DNA of 18,170 nt from 2-01-FULL-49-17 sp964553025 (GTDB taxonomy: Bacteria; Patescibacteriota; Minisyncoccia; 2-02-FULL-40-12; GWA2-44-9), in the NCBI GenBank assembly GCA_964553025.1, contig CAZKJF010000014.1, forward strand, positions 1 to 18,170, written 5' to 3'. Under the pieces are notes generated by a model. The model saw only the letters and a program-made list of their open reading frames with translations. It was not told the origin of the DNA and ran no database searches. Each line of letters starts with the position of its first letter. The stretch's first letter is position 1. The translations under genes and the position numbers were made by a program. Of the stretch, positions 7,089-13,117 are shown piece after piece.

Positions 7089-7535
7089 ATGAGCAAAAAA
7101 ACGAAGAAAACTAAAAAAAGCGCTCCTCGCGCGAAGCGCGAGGAGCGCTGGGCCCTCGATCCCAATTTTGAATATTTTTCGGAATTGCGCAGTTTGGCGC
7201 TGAAATCTTCGGCGGGCGAAAAAGAAGCTCTCGTCAAAAAAATTCTCAATCTCGGCCGCATCCGCCTCGCGATTATTTCGGGAATTTTTTTGAGCGACCC
7301 GGATGCGCCGGACAGCCAGGATGCGCCGGCCGATTTGTTCATCGTCGGCGACGACATCGACCGCAAAAAGCTCCGCCAGTTCCTGGTGTCGCTGGAAGCC
7401 GAAGTCGGCACCGAGATCAAGTTTACGCTTATGGACAAGGAAGAGTTCGATTACCGCTACAGCATGTTCGACCGTTTCGTCCGCGTGCTCCTGGAAGGCC
7501 CCCACGACAAAATCGTGAACAAGATCGGCATTTAG
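7089..7535 (+). CDS. C-terminal domain of the split regulator (NTase-like fold suspected)
   Basis: Protein of 148 aa. A very basic start (MSKKTKKTKKSAPRAKREER) precedes WALDPNFEYFSELRSLALKSS, then GRIRLAIISGIFL, DLFIVGDDIDRKKLRQFLVSLE and EIKFTLMDKEEFDYRYSMFDRF. The alternation of DLFIVGD and EIKFTLMDKEEF recalls nucleotidyltransferase-like ligand domains fused to winged helices in CPR and archaeal regulators; this is inference, and no catalytic GS...D.D motif is seen. It follows the HTH ORF by 2 nt (TAG CA ATG), so translation is probably by reinitiation. The frame is blocked upstream by TGA at 7026, so any ancestral fusion must have lost frame between 7029 and 7083. A perfect hairpin lies in codons 11-21. 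Confidence 0.75.
   Translation: MSKKTKKTKKSAPRAKREERWALDPNFEYFSELRSLALKSSAGEKEALVKKILNLGRIRLAIISGIFLSDPDAPDSQDAPADLFIVGDDIDRKKLRQFLVSLEAEVGTEIKFTLMDKEEFDYRYSMFDRFVRVLLEGPHDKIVNKIGI
7113..7149 (-). repeat. Perfect 14-bp inverted repeat with minus-strand terminator form, inside the split regulator
   Basis: AGCGCTCCTCGCGC (7119-7132), loop GAA, GCGCGAGGAGCGCT (7136-7149). On the + strand it follows seven A's (7113-7119), so on the minus strand it reads as a GC-rich stem plus T run, the form of an intrinsic terminator facing antisense transcription. It starts 30 nt after the ATG at 7089. Confidence 0.8.
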
Positions 7536-7543
7536 TGTAGAAT
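7516..7543 (+). promoter_or_regulatory. Putative tRNA-Val promoter
   Basis: TGAACA (7516-7521), a 16-bp spacer, TAGAAT (7538-7543, 5/6). The tRNA begins 9 nt later. The -35 lies within the last codons of the upstream ORF. Confidence 0.5.
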
Positions 7544-7552
7544 ACAAACGTT

Positions 7553-7626
7553 GGGCGCATAGCTCAGCTGGTTAGAGCGTTGCATTCACATTGCAAAGGT
7601 CCCTGGTTCGAATCCAGGTGCGCCCA
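7553..7626 (+). tRNA. tRNA-Val (anticodon CAC)
   Basis: A 74-nt cloverleaf. Acceptor GGGCGCA (7553-7559) pairs with TGCGCCC (7619-7625), with discriminator A at 7626. The D arm has GCTC/GAGC. Anticodon stem TTGCA/TGCAA encloses loop TTCACAT with anticodon CAC. The T arm is CCTGG-TTCGAAT-CCAGG. CCA is not encoded (CTA follows), so tRNA nucleotidyltransferase must add it. It reads GTG codons. Confidence 0.97.
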
Positions 7627-7640
7627 CTAACAAGCAGGTA

Positions 7641-7684
7641 CCTCCGAAAAAACGGCTTGAAAGCCGTTTTTTCGGAGGCTTTTT
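7641..7684 (+). terminator. Strong terminator after tRNA-Val
   Basis: Perfect 18-bp stem (7641-7658 with 7661-7678) with A6 and T6 tracts inside the arms, then CTTTTT. It separates the tRNA unit from the dcw cluster promoter 18 bp downstream. Confidence 0.9.
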
Positions 7685-7701
7685 ATTTAAAGTTATACAC
7701 A

Positions 7702-7729
7702 TTGCATTCAATCAGGGAGGTGGTATCAT
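7702..7729 (+). promoter_or_regulatory. Promoter of the dcw cluster (mraZ promoter)
   Basis: TTGCAT (7702-7707), a 16-bp spacer, TATCAT (7724-7729) preceded by TGG (extended -10). The first GTGG box overlaps the spacer end and the AGTGK array begins directly after the -10, so bound MraZ would block RNA polymerase. Confidence 0.65.
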
Positions 7730-7764
7730 AGTGTAATGTAGTGTATGAAAGTGGTATTAAGTGG
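7719..7764 (+). promoter_or_regulatory. MraZ operator: tandem AGTGK boxes at 10-bp spacing
   Basis: AGTGT at 7730-7734 and 7740-7744 and AGTGG at 7750-7754 and 7760-7764 are spaced exactly 10 bp apart. A fifth, looser box GGTGG is at 7719-7723, 11 bp before. Known MraZ sites are direct repeats (TGGGN in E. coli, AAAGTGG in Mollicutes) with a 10-bp repeat period. The array covers the -10 edge and the 5' UTR of mraZ, so it fits autorepression. Confidence 0.75.
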
Positions 7765-7776
7765 ATAATCTTTGGA

Positions 7777-8208
7777 ATGCTTATCGGCGAATACAATCAC
7801 AATTTAGACGCCAAAAAACGATTATCCGTCCCTTCAAAATTCAGAAAGGAGCTGGGCGAAGGCGCGGTGATCACGCGAGGCTTGGATAACTGCCTTTTCG
7901 TGTTTCCCCGCGAGCAGTGGAATCAGCTGGCCGCGAAGTTGGGCAATACGCCGCTCGTCCGCCAGGATTCGCGTTCCTTTTCTCGCTTGCTGCTTTCCGG
8001 AGCCATGGAAGTCGATTTCGATGGTTTGGGGAGAATCTTAATACCCGAATATTTAAAACAGTACGCCGGTTTGAAAAAAGCCGTCGTCGTGGCGGGCGTG
8101 TATAACCGCCTTGAGATCTGGGACGAGAGCGTCTGGCAGACCTACAAGGCCAATTTGGAAAAGAATTCCGACAGCATCGCCGAGAAATTGGGAGAACTGG
8201 GCATATGA
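7777..8208 (+). CDS. mraZ: Transcriptional regulator MraZ
   Basis: From the ATG at 7777 the protein is 143 aa, a usual MraZ length, starting MLIGEYNHNLDAKKRLSVPS. A longer frame from GTG 7741 is rejected because it would translate the operator. Two AbrB/SpoVT swapped-hairpin repeats are seen, with the paired motifs LDAKKRLSVP (about residues 10-19) and DGLGRILIP (about 82-90). MraZ forms ring-shaped oligomers that bind phased repeats before its own gene and control the dcw cluster. It overlaps rsmH by ATGA (8205-8208), so the two are translationally coupled. Only a weak GGA precedes the start. Confidence 0.96.
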   Translation: MLIGEYNHNLDAKKRLSVPSKFRKELGEGAVITRGLDNCLFVFPREQWNQLAAKLGNTPLVRQDSRSFSRLLLSGAMEVDFDGLGRILIPEYLKQYAGLKKAVVVAGVYNRLEIWDESVWQTYKANLEKNSDSIAEKLGELGI

Positions 8209-9086
8209 GCGTCCACCAGTCAGTACTTTTAAACGAAGTCTTAGAATATTTGAACGTCGAGCCCGGGCGGCGGTATATTGACGCGACGCTTAACGGCGGC
8301 GGCCATGCGGCTGCGATCGCCGAGCGGGGCGGGATCGTTCTCGGAATCGAGTGGGATCCGGCATTGGCGGGCCAAACCGCAGAGCGATTCGCTTCCTCGC
8401 CGCTCAGCGACCACATTACGGTCGTCAACGACAGTTACGTCAATATGGTACGGATTGCGGGAATGCGCAACTTCCGTCCTGATGGAATCCTCTTCGATCT
8501 CGGACTTTCCTCCTGGCACTATGAAGCCAGCGGGCGCGGGTTTTCTTTCAAGCGCGACGAGCCTCTGGATATGCGATTCGATGCCGGCGCCGGAATGCCC
8601 GCCAGCGAGATCGTGAATACCTACGAGGTTGCTGAAATTGAACAGATTCTGCGCGACTACGGCGAAGAGCAGTTTTCCCATCAGATCGCCGATGCAATCG
8701 GCGCCGCCCGCAAACGCCAGCCGATCATGACTTCCGGCCAACTCGCCGCAGCCGTCGAAAGCGCCGTCCCAAACTGGTACAAGCATCGCAAGATCCACTG
8801 CGCCACCAAAACCTTTCAAGCTCTGCGGGTAGTGGTCAACGACGAACTGAAAAACGTGGAGCGGGGAGTACGCGCGGCGTTAGAGATTCTTTCGCCGAGC
8901 GGCCGGCTCGTCGTCATCTCATTCCAAGGCCATGAAGACAAAATCGTCAGAGAAATTTTCAAAGAAGAAGTGAAGAAGGGAACCATTATTCTGCCGGCCA
9001 AGCGGACCATTCGACCGGAATGGGCCGAACAAAAAGAAAATCCTCGCTCCCGGTCGGCGAAAATGAAGATTGCGGAAAAAATATAA
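8205..9086 (+). CDS. rsmH: 16S rRNA (cytosine1402-N4)-methyltransferase RsmH
   Basis: Protein of 293 aa, slightly shorter than the usual 300-315. Signature blocks: HQSVLLNEVLEYL (4-16), the AdoMet loop DATLNGGGHAAAIAE (26-40), GILFDLGLSSWHYE with GRGFSFKRDEPLDMRFD, TFQALRVVVNDEL, and the C-terminal RSRSAKMKIAEKI. It N4-methylates C1402 in the 30S P site using S-adenosylmethionine. It is second in the dcw cluster, coupled to mraZ by ATGA. The next ORF may overlap its end if that gene starts at TTG 9070. Confidence 0.97.
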   Translation: MSVHQSVLLNEVLEYLNVEPGRRYIDATLNGGGHAAAIAERGGIVLGIEWDPALAGQTAERFASSPLSDHITVVNDSYVNMVRIAGMRNFRPDGILFDLGLSSWHYEASGRGFSFKRDEPLDMRFDAGAGMPASEIVNTYEVAEIEQILRDYGEEQFSHQIADAIGAARKRQPIMTSGQLAAAVESAVPNWYKHRKIHCATKTFQALRVVVNDELKNVERGVRAALEILSPSGRLVVISFQGHEDKIVREIFKEEVKKGTIILPAKRTIRPEWAEQKENPRSRSAKMKIAEKI

Positions 9087-9459
9087 ACGTAGAGCAGGGA
9101 TGCCTCTACCTTGCCAGTTGACTCGTTCTATTCGTTCAACAGCGCCAGTTAAAACTAAAATCGCCGCAAAGCCGCGCTCCGGCATGGGCTTTGCAAACAT
9201 CGGATTGCTTGCGTTATGCGCCGGTTTGTTGTTGTATTACGTCGTTCTCGTAAACGGCTGGACGGCTGCCAAATACCGCATTTCCAGCCTCCAGAATCAG
9301 CTTTCGTATTATACCGATCTCCATAGCTCCTTGATCGATCAGCAAAGCGAGCTTCAAAATTCCGAGGATGTTGCCGCGTACGCCGCTGCGCACGATATGG
9401 TGGCGGCGCACGATATTTCGTACGTATTTGAAAATGGCAACGTAGCCCTCGGCCGATAG
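9070..9459 (+). CDS. ftsL: FtsL-like septum protein
   Basis: Short bitopic protein: a basic N-terminus, one membrane helix (about residues 41-61), then a coiled-coil-like stretch (YRISSLQNQLSYYTDLHSSLIDQQSELQN) and a short tail. Size, topology and its place between rsmH and the PBP gene identify it as FtsL-like; sequence alone is not enough because FtsL is poorly conserved. FtsL helps activate septal peptidoglycan synthesis. The start is uncertain: TTG at 9070 (129 aa, overlapping rsmH by 17 nt) or ATG at 9100 (119 aa, 13 nt after the rsmH stop). Neither has a good ribosome binding site. Near the end an 18-bp unit occurs twice (AAHDMV/AAHDIS). Confidence 0.7.
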   Translation: MRKKYKRRAGMPLPCQLTRSIRSTAPVKTKIAAKPRSGMGFANIGLLALCAGLLLYYVVLVNGWTAAKYRISSLQNQLSYYTDLHSSLIDQQSELQNSEDVAAYAAAHDMVAAHDISYVFENGNVALGR

Positions 9460-9463
9460 TCCC

Positions 9464-11038
9464 ATGGGCCAAAAATCAGATTCCACTCGAATTTACATCG
9501 TCTTTGGCTGCGTCCTGGCAGCCGCCACGCTCATTGCGTGGCGGCTTTTTACGCTTTCGTATGTCAATCACACTATCTACGCTCAAACCGCTGAAGCGCA
9601 GAACGAGAATATTTCCAATATCTTCGTCCGCGGCAATATTTATCTCCAGGACCCGACTTCATCAGACGACAGTCATTGGTACCTTGTTGCGACCAACAAG
9701 AAATTTGAGAAAGATCGCAACGGCCAAACGGAATATGAAACCGACCGCTATTACCCAGCACGCTCGCTTGCCGCGAGCGTGCTGGGATTTTTCGGCTATA
9801 ACAGCCAAGGCCGGGCCGGCCAGTATGGCATCGAAGCCTACTTTGATTCCGAGCTGGCCGGCCGTGCGGCCGCGCCGGCCAAAAAATCCGACGGCCAGCC
9901 GATTCACGGTTTTTGGAATATCATTAAACACTATGTTTCCTCGATCTCCATCGGCAATACGAATCCGGATGACATTTCCGCGCGCCCGGCCGATGTCGTC
10001 CTTACCGTTGACCGCAACATTCAAACGTTCGCCGAACAGGCTTTGGATAAAGTCCTCAAAAAGTGGAACGCCAGCGGCGGTACAGTGATCGTCCAAGACC
10101 CGCAGACCGGAAAAATTTTGGCAATGGCCGACGAGCCGACCTTTGATCCGAACGCCTATAGCGATTCGCCGCCGCAGAATTATTTGAATAAAAACGTCCA
10201 GCAAATGTTCGAGCCGGGCTCGTCGTTCAAACCGATTACGATGGCGATGGGTTTGGATTTGGGCAAAGTTACGCCGGACACGACGTACACTGATCCGGGC
10301 GTGGTGACCATCGCCGGCAAGCAGATTCACAATTTCGACAATCAGGCCCACGGCACAGTCAGCATGACGACGGTTCTGGAAAAATCCCTAAACACCGGAG
10401 CAATGTTCGTTGAAGATCTCGTCGGCGACGATAACTTTCTGAATTACGCGATTAATTTCGGTTTTGGCCAGAAGACGGGAATCGATTTGCCGGGCGAAGT
10501 CCCCGGCGATATCGCCAATTTGTACAGCGGCCGCAAAATCAACGCTGCTACCGCTTCTTTCGGCCAAGGCATCGCCGTTACTCCGATTCAGCTCATCACT
10601 GCCTATTCGGCGATTGCAAACGGCGGGAAATTGATGAAACCGTATGTCGTGGACCGCGTGATTTATGAAGGCGGCCGAGAGGAAGTTACCCAGCCCGAAG
10701 TCGTCAGCATTCCCATTTCTCAAAAAACATCGGATAAGCTGAAAACGATGCTGGTGAGCGTGGTCAACAACGGCTTTGATAAAGCGCGGATAAAAGGGTA
10801 TGATATTGCCGGTAAGACGGGGACGGCGCAGATTGCCGACGGGCATGGCGGCTATGAGGACGGCGTCTTCATTCATGACTTTCTCGGCTTCGCGCCGGCA
10901 AACGATCCGAAATTCGTTATTCTCATCAAGATGGATCGGCCGCAGGGCATTACATTCGCCTCCGATAGTTTGTCATCGACGTTTCGAGACATTGCCCAGT
11001 ATTTGATTAATTATTACAACATTCCGCCGACGAACTAA
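9464..11038 (+). CDS. ftsI: Class B penicillin-binding protein, FtsI-like transpeptidase
   Basis: Protein of 524 aa. An N-terminal membrane helix (about 10-31) is followed by the class B dimerisation domain (FVRGNIYLQD at 54-63, YPARSLAASVLGFFG near 97-111) and the transpeptidase domain. The active-site triad motifs are SSFK (253-256, nucleophile Ser253), SLN (308-310) and KTG (451-453). It cross-links septal peptidoglycan and is the target of beta-lactams. Its place after the FtsL-like gene in the dcw cluster supports FtsI rather than an elongation PBP2. It is shorter than many FtsI proteins and has no PASTA domain. The gap after ftsL is 4 nt. Two terminator-like inverted repeats lie inside the coding region. 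Confidence 0.9.
   Translation: MGQKSDSTRIYIVFGCVLAAATLIAWRLFTLSYVNHTIYAQTAEAQNENISNIFVRGNIYLQDPTSSDDSHWYLVATNKKFEKDRNGQTEYETDRYYPARSLAASVLGFFGYNSQGRAGQYGIEAYFDSELAGRAAAPAKKSDGQPIHGFWNIIKHYVSSISIGNTNPDDISARPADVVLTVDRNIQTFAEQALDKVLKKWNASGGTVIVQDPQTGKILAMADEPTFDPNAYSDSPPQNYLNKNVQQMFEPGSSFKPITMAMGLDLGKVTPDTTYTDPGVVTIAGKQIHNFDNQAHGTVSMTTVLEKSLNTGAMFVEDLVGDDNFLNYAINFGFGQKTGIDLPGEVPGDIANLYSGRKINAATASFGQGIAVTPIQLITAYSAIANGGKLMKPYVVDRVIYEGGREEVTQPEVVSIPISQKTSDKLKTMLVSVVNNGFDKARIKGYDIAGKTGTAQIADGHGGYEDGVFIHDFLGFAPANDPKFVILIKMDRPQGITFASDSLSSTFRDIAQYLINYYNIPPTN
9520..9550 (+). repeat. Terminator-like hairpin inside ftsI, near the start
   Basis: AGCCGCCACGC (9520-9530), loop TCATT, GCGTGGCGGCT (9536-9546), followed at once by T's to 9550. 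It has the full form of an intrinsic terminator but lies in codons 19-29, in the membrane helix, 56 nt after the start codon. Confidence 0.85.
9754..9792 (+). repeat. Second terminator-like hairpin inside ftsI
   Basis: CCCAGCACGCTCGC (9754-9767), loop TTGCC, GCGAGCGTGCTGGG (9773-9786), then ATTTTT. The perfect 14-bp stem with T run lies in the codons of the conserved YPARSLAASVLGF block. Confidence 0.85.
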
Positions 11039-11042
11039 CGCT

Positions 11043-12332
11043 ATGCAAGGGATACTGAAATGGAAGCTACAATTGCTCGCTGGGTGGTATCTGAAACGGT
11101 ATAAGCCGACGATTGTTGCCGTAACCGGTAATGCCGGCAAAACATCCACCAAAGAAGCCATCGGTGCCGTAGTCGGATCCAAAAAACGCGTTCGCATCTC
11201 GCAGGGCAATTTGAACAATGAACTCGGAGTGCCATTAACCATCTTAGGAGACTGGGGAAATGAATACTACGAAAAAGGCCCATCGCGCAGCTTTTGGCTG
11301 AAGGTGCTATGTACGGCCTGGCTACGATTTCTGCTCGGCCAGACATATCCTGAAGTGCTGCTTCTGGAATATGGCGCCGATCACCCCGGCGATATCCGAG
11401 GTTTGGCCAGTCGATACCGGCCCGATGTGGGGGTGGTAACAACTGTCGGGGATGTGCCGGTGCACATTGAGTTTTTTAAAGACGCCGAGGCTGTCGCCGC
11501 TGAAAAATCTGAACTTATCAAAGCGCTTGCCGCGACTGGCGCCGCAATTCTGAATCATGATGACGATCGCGTCTTGGATATGAAGCAGGCGAGCATCGCG
11601 CCGGTTACGACATACGGGTTTAATCCGGAATCCTCTATCCGCGTTTCTGATTTTGAATATCGCAGCAGCGAAGACGGAGTGCCGCTAGGGGTAACTTTTA
11701 AATTGCACGTCGGCGGGAGTTTCGCCCCCATTCATATCAACGGTTCGCTCGGTCGGTCGCAGGCGTATGCCGCCGCCGCGGCGGCGGCGGTCGGATTGAA
11801 ATTCGGCTTGAATCTGGTTCAGATCAGCCAAGCTCTTACTCACTATGTCGGGCCGAAAGGCCGCCTCAAGATTCTGCCCGGCCTGAAGCAGTCGGCGATT
11901 ATTGACGATACGTATAACGCCTCGCCGGCTTCAACGCGCCTGGCTCTGGAAACACTCCGCGATTTACCGGGAATTCGCAAAGTAGCCGTCCTGGGCGACA
12001 TGCTTGAGCTGGGCGATCATACGATCCAGGCCCATCGCGCGATCGGCATTCTGGCGGCCGAGTTCATTGATCTCCTTGTATGCGTGGGTCCGCGCGCCAC
12101 ATTCATCGCCGAAGCCGCTCAAAGCCAGATGGATTCGGCAAAAATCCTCTCATTTGAAACAACCGAAGATGCGGCCGAAAAAATCCCGGCCTTGATCCGG
12201 CAGTATGATCTGATTCTGGTCAAATCTTCCCAAGGCATCCGCACCGAAAAAATCGTCGCGGCGATCCTTGCCGATCCCGCCCAAGCTAAACACCTCCTTG
12301 TCCGCCAGTCTGCCCGCTGGCTGAAGAAATAA
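11043..12332 (+). CDS. murF: UDP-N-acetylmuramoyl-tripeptide--D-alanyl-D-alanine ligase
   Basis: Protein of 429 aa. The ATP loop TGNAGKTSTKE (28-38), the Mur ligase central domain with NNELGVPLTIL and LLEYGADHPGDI, DDTYNASP (288-295) and LGDMLELG (317-324) mark it as MurF rather than MurC, D or E. It adds D-Ala-D-Ala to the UDP-MurNAc-tripeptide in the cytoplasm, ahead of the PBP step encoded just upstream. The gap after ftsI is 4 nt with no visible ribosome binding site. An alanine run (residues 242-249) is encoded by GCC codons then GCG codons, making a 20-bp palindrome at 11769-11788. It is the last gene of the cluster here; no mraY, murD, ftsW, murG or ftsZ follows. Its end is 10 nt from the convergent tRNA-Glu gene. 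Confidence 0.93.
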   Translation: MQGILKWKLQLLAGWYLKRYKPTIVAVTGNAGKTSTKEAIGAVVGSKKRVRISQGNLNNELGVPLTILGDWGNEYYEKGPSRSFWLKVLCTAWLRFLLGQTYPEVLLLEYGADHPGDIRGLASRYRPDVGVVTTVGDVPVHIEFFKDAEAVAAEKSELIKALAATGAAILNHDDDRVLDMKQASIAPVTTYGFNPESSIRVSDFEYRSSEDGVPLGVTFKLHVGGSFAPIHINGSLGRSQAYAAAAAAAVGLKFGLNLVQISQALTHYVGPKGRLKILPGLKQSAIIDDTYNASPASTRLALETLRDLPGIRKVAVLGDMLELGDHTIQAHRAIGILAAEFIDLLVCVGPRATFIAEAAQSQMDSAKILSFETTEDAAEKIPALIRQYDLILVKSSQGIRTEKIVAAILADPAQAKHLLVRQSARWLKK

Positions 12333-12342
12333 TTTACGCTCG

Positions 12343-12417
12343 CAGCCCCGACGGGATTTGAACCCGTGTTACATGGATGAGAACCATGTGTCCTAGACCG
12401 GGCTAGACGACAGGGCC
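12343..12417 (-). tRNA. tRNA-Glu (anticodon CTC)
   Basis: A 75-nt cloverleaf on the minus strand. Acceptor GGCCCTG pairs with CGGGGCT (with G1-U72 and U6-G67 wobble pairs) and the discriminator is G. The D arm GTC/GAC is of the tRNA-Glu type. Anticodon stem CATGG/CCATG encloses loop TTCTCAT with anticodon CTC. The variable loop is TAAC and the T arm ACGGG-TTCAAAT-CCCGT. CCA is not encoded. It reads GAG codons. Its 3' end is 10 nt from the end of murF with no terminator visible between. Confidence 0.95.
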
Positions 12418-12430
12418 ATAAAACACCCAA

Positions 12431-12458
12431 ATTCTAACACGGTTTTTAAGATTTTCAA
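12431..12458 (-). promoter_or_regulatory. tRNA-Glu promoter (minus strand)
   Basis: Read on the minus strand: TTGAAA (12458-12453), a 16-bp spacer, TAGAAT (12436-12431) preceded by TGT (extended -10). The tRNA starts 13 nt later. It is back to back with the NUDIX promoter. Confidence 0.7.
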
Positions 12459-12462
12459 AGGA

Positions 12463-12490
12463 TTTACTTTTTGCGGCGAAGCGGTATGAT
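12463..12490 (+). promoter_or_regulatory. Promoter of the NUDIX gene
   Basis: TTTACT (12463-12468), a 16-bp spacer, TATGAT (12485-12490, 5/6). The transcript would begin about 12497, leaving only some 6 nt before the ATG at 12503. Confidence 0.6.
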
Positions 12491-12502
12491 AGCGGCAGTT
12501 CT

Positions 12503-13045
12503 ATGCCATTTTTGAGGACTCAGACATGCCCGGAGCCGGAAAAAATTCTTCGGCATGCGGTGATCGTGTTTCCAGTTCGCAATGAGCGAGTGCTTCTAGC
12601 CTGGAAAACGCAAAAAATCGGCGCCAACCGATGGAATGGTTTTGGCGGCGGCATCGAGGCTGGCGAGACAGCCCGGACAACAGCGATTCGTGAGACGCGC
12701 GAAGAGTGCGGCTTGCGCCTTGTCCGTACCAAAATCCAAAAGATCGCTCTGATTGATTTTCACAACATTACGAGTGCTGGGGAAAAATTTACATGCCGGT
12801 GCCATGTATTCCGTGCTTCCCGCTGGGCGGGGATCATCCGCCCGACGCCGGAAATGATTCGGCCCACCTGGTTTTCAATCAATCAGCTGCCCTTGGATGA
12901 TATGATGTATGCCGATCGGCATTGGATACCGGTTGCTTTGACGGGGCGGACGATCTGGGCGGAATTTTTCTATGGCCCGCGGCAAGAATTCCTGCGAAGG
13001 CAGTTCGATCCCGAAAAGCACATGAGAAGCCTGAATTTCCTATGA
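12503..13045 (+). CDS. NUDIX hydrolase, MutT/MTH1-like (oxidised purine dNTP pyrophosphatase)
   Basis: Protein of 180 aa. The NUDIX box G-x5-E-x7-REUxEExGU is complete at residues 49-71 (GG-IEAGE then RETREECGL). The preceding RWNGFGGG is like MTH1/NUDT1 (GKWNGFGGK), which suggests hydrolysis of 8-oxo-dGTP and related oxidised nucleotides to monophosphates, keeping the nucleotide pool clean. The exact substrate is inference. A C-terminal extension of about 30 residues (FYGPRQEFLRRQFDPEKH) goes beyond the core. It has its own promoter with an almost leaderless transcript and a terminator overlapping the stop codon, so it is a single-gene unit. The next in-frame Met is far inside the fold, so the start at 12503 seems right. 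Confidence 0.88.
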   Translation: MPFLRTQTCPEPEKILRHAVIVFPVRNERVLLAWKTQKIGANRWNGFGGGIEAGETARTTAIRETREECGLRLVRTKIQKIALIDFHNITSAGEKFTCRCHVFRASRWAGIIRPTPEMIRPTWFSINQLPLDDMMYADRHWIPVALTGRTIWAEFFYGPRQEFLRRQFDPEKHMRSLNFL

Positions 13046-13070
13046 CGGCGGCCGAAGGCCGCCGTTTATT
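13045..13070 (+). terminator. Terminator of the NUDIX gene
   Basis: Perfect 9-bp stem ACGGCGGCC (13045-13053), loop GAA, GGCCGCCGT (13057-13065), then TTATTCTTT. It begins at the last base of the TGA stop. Confidence 0.8.
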
Positions 13071-13071
13071 C

Positions 13072-13100
13072 TTTACAAAACTTCGAAAGTGCGCTATGAT
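13072..13100 (+). promoter_or_regulatory. Promoter of rplU
   Basis: TTTACA (13072-13077), a 17-bp spacer, TATGAT (13095-13100); each is 5/6. Initiation near 13107 would leave about 10 nt of leader, so the good Shine-Dalgarno GGAGGTG at 13101-13107 would lie mostly upstream of the transcript. Confidence 0.7.
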
Positions 13101-13117
13101 GGAGGTGCTTTAATTCT

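Noticed and set aside
7029..7090. Programmed -1 frameshift joining the two regulator ORFs
   Set aside because: No X XXY YYZ slippery heptamer and no pseudoknot were found; the best run, C AAA AAG, pairs poorly after slipping.
7302..7330. Direct repeat GATGCGCCGG (two copies) in the split regulator
   Set aside because: Short in-gene repeat encoding DAP twice; no further copies, so no sign of a mobile or regulatory element.
7741..7776. Longer mraZ start at GTG 7741 (12 extra residues)
   Set aside because: It would translate the phased operator boxes and gives an N-terminus unlike MraZ; ATG 7777 gives the standard 143 aa.
9390..9425. 18-bp tandem unit near the end of the ftsL-like gene
   Set aside because: Only two diverged copies, giving AAHDMV/AAHDIS; probably a small local duplication without wider meaning.
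11769..11788. 20-bp perfect palindrome in murF
   Set aside because: It comes from an alanine run written as GCC codons then GCG codons; no T run or matching site elsewhere, so composition explains it.
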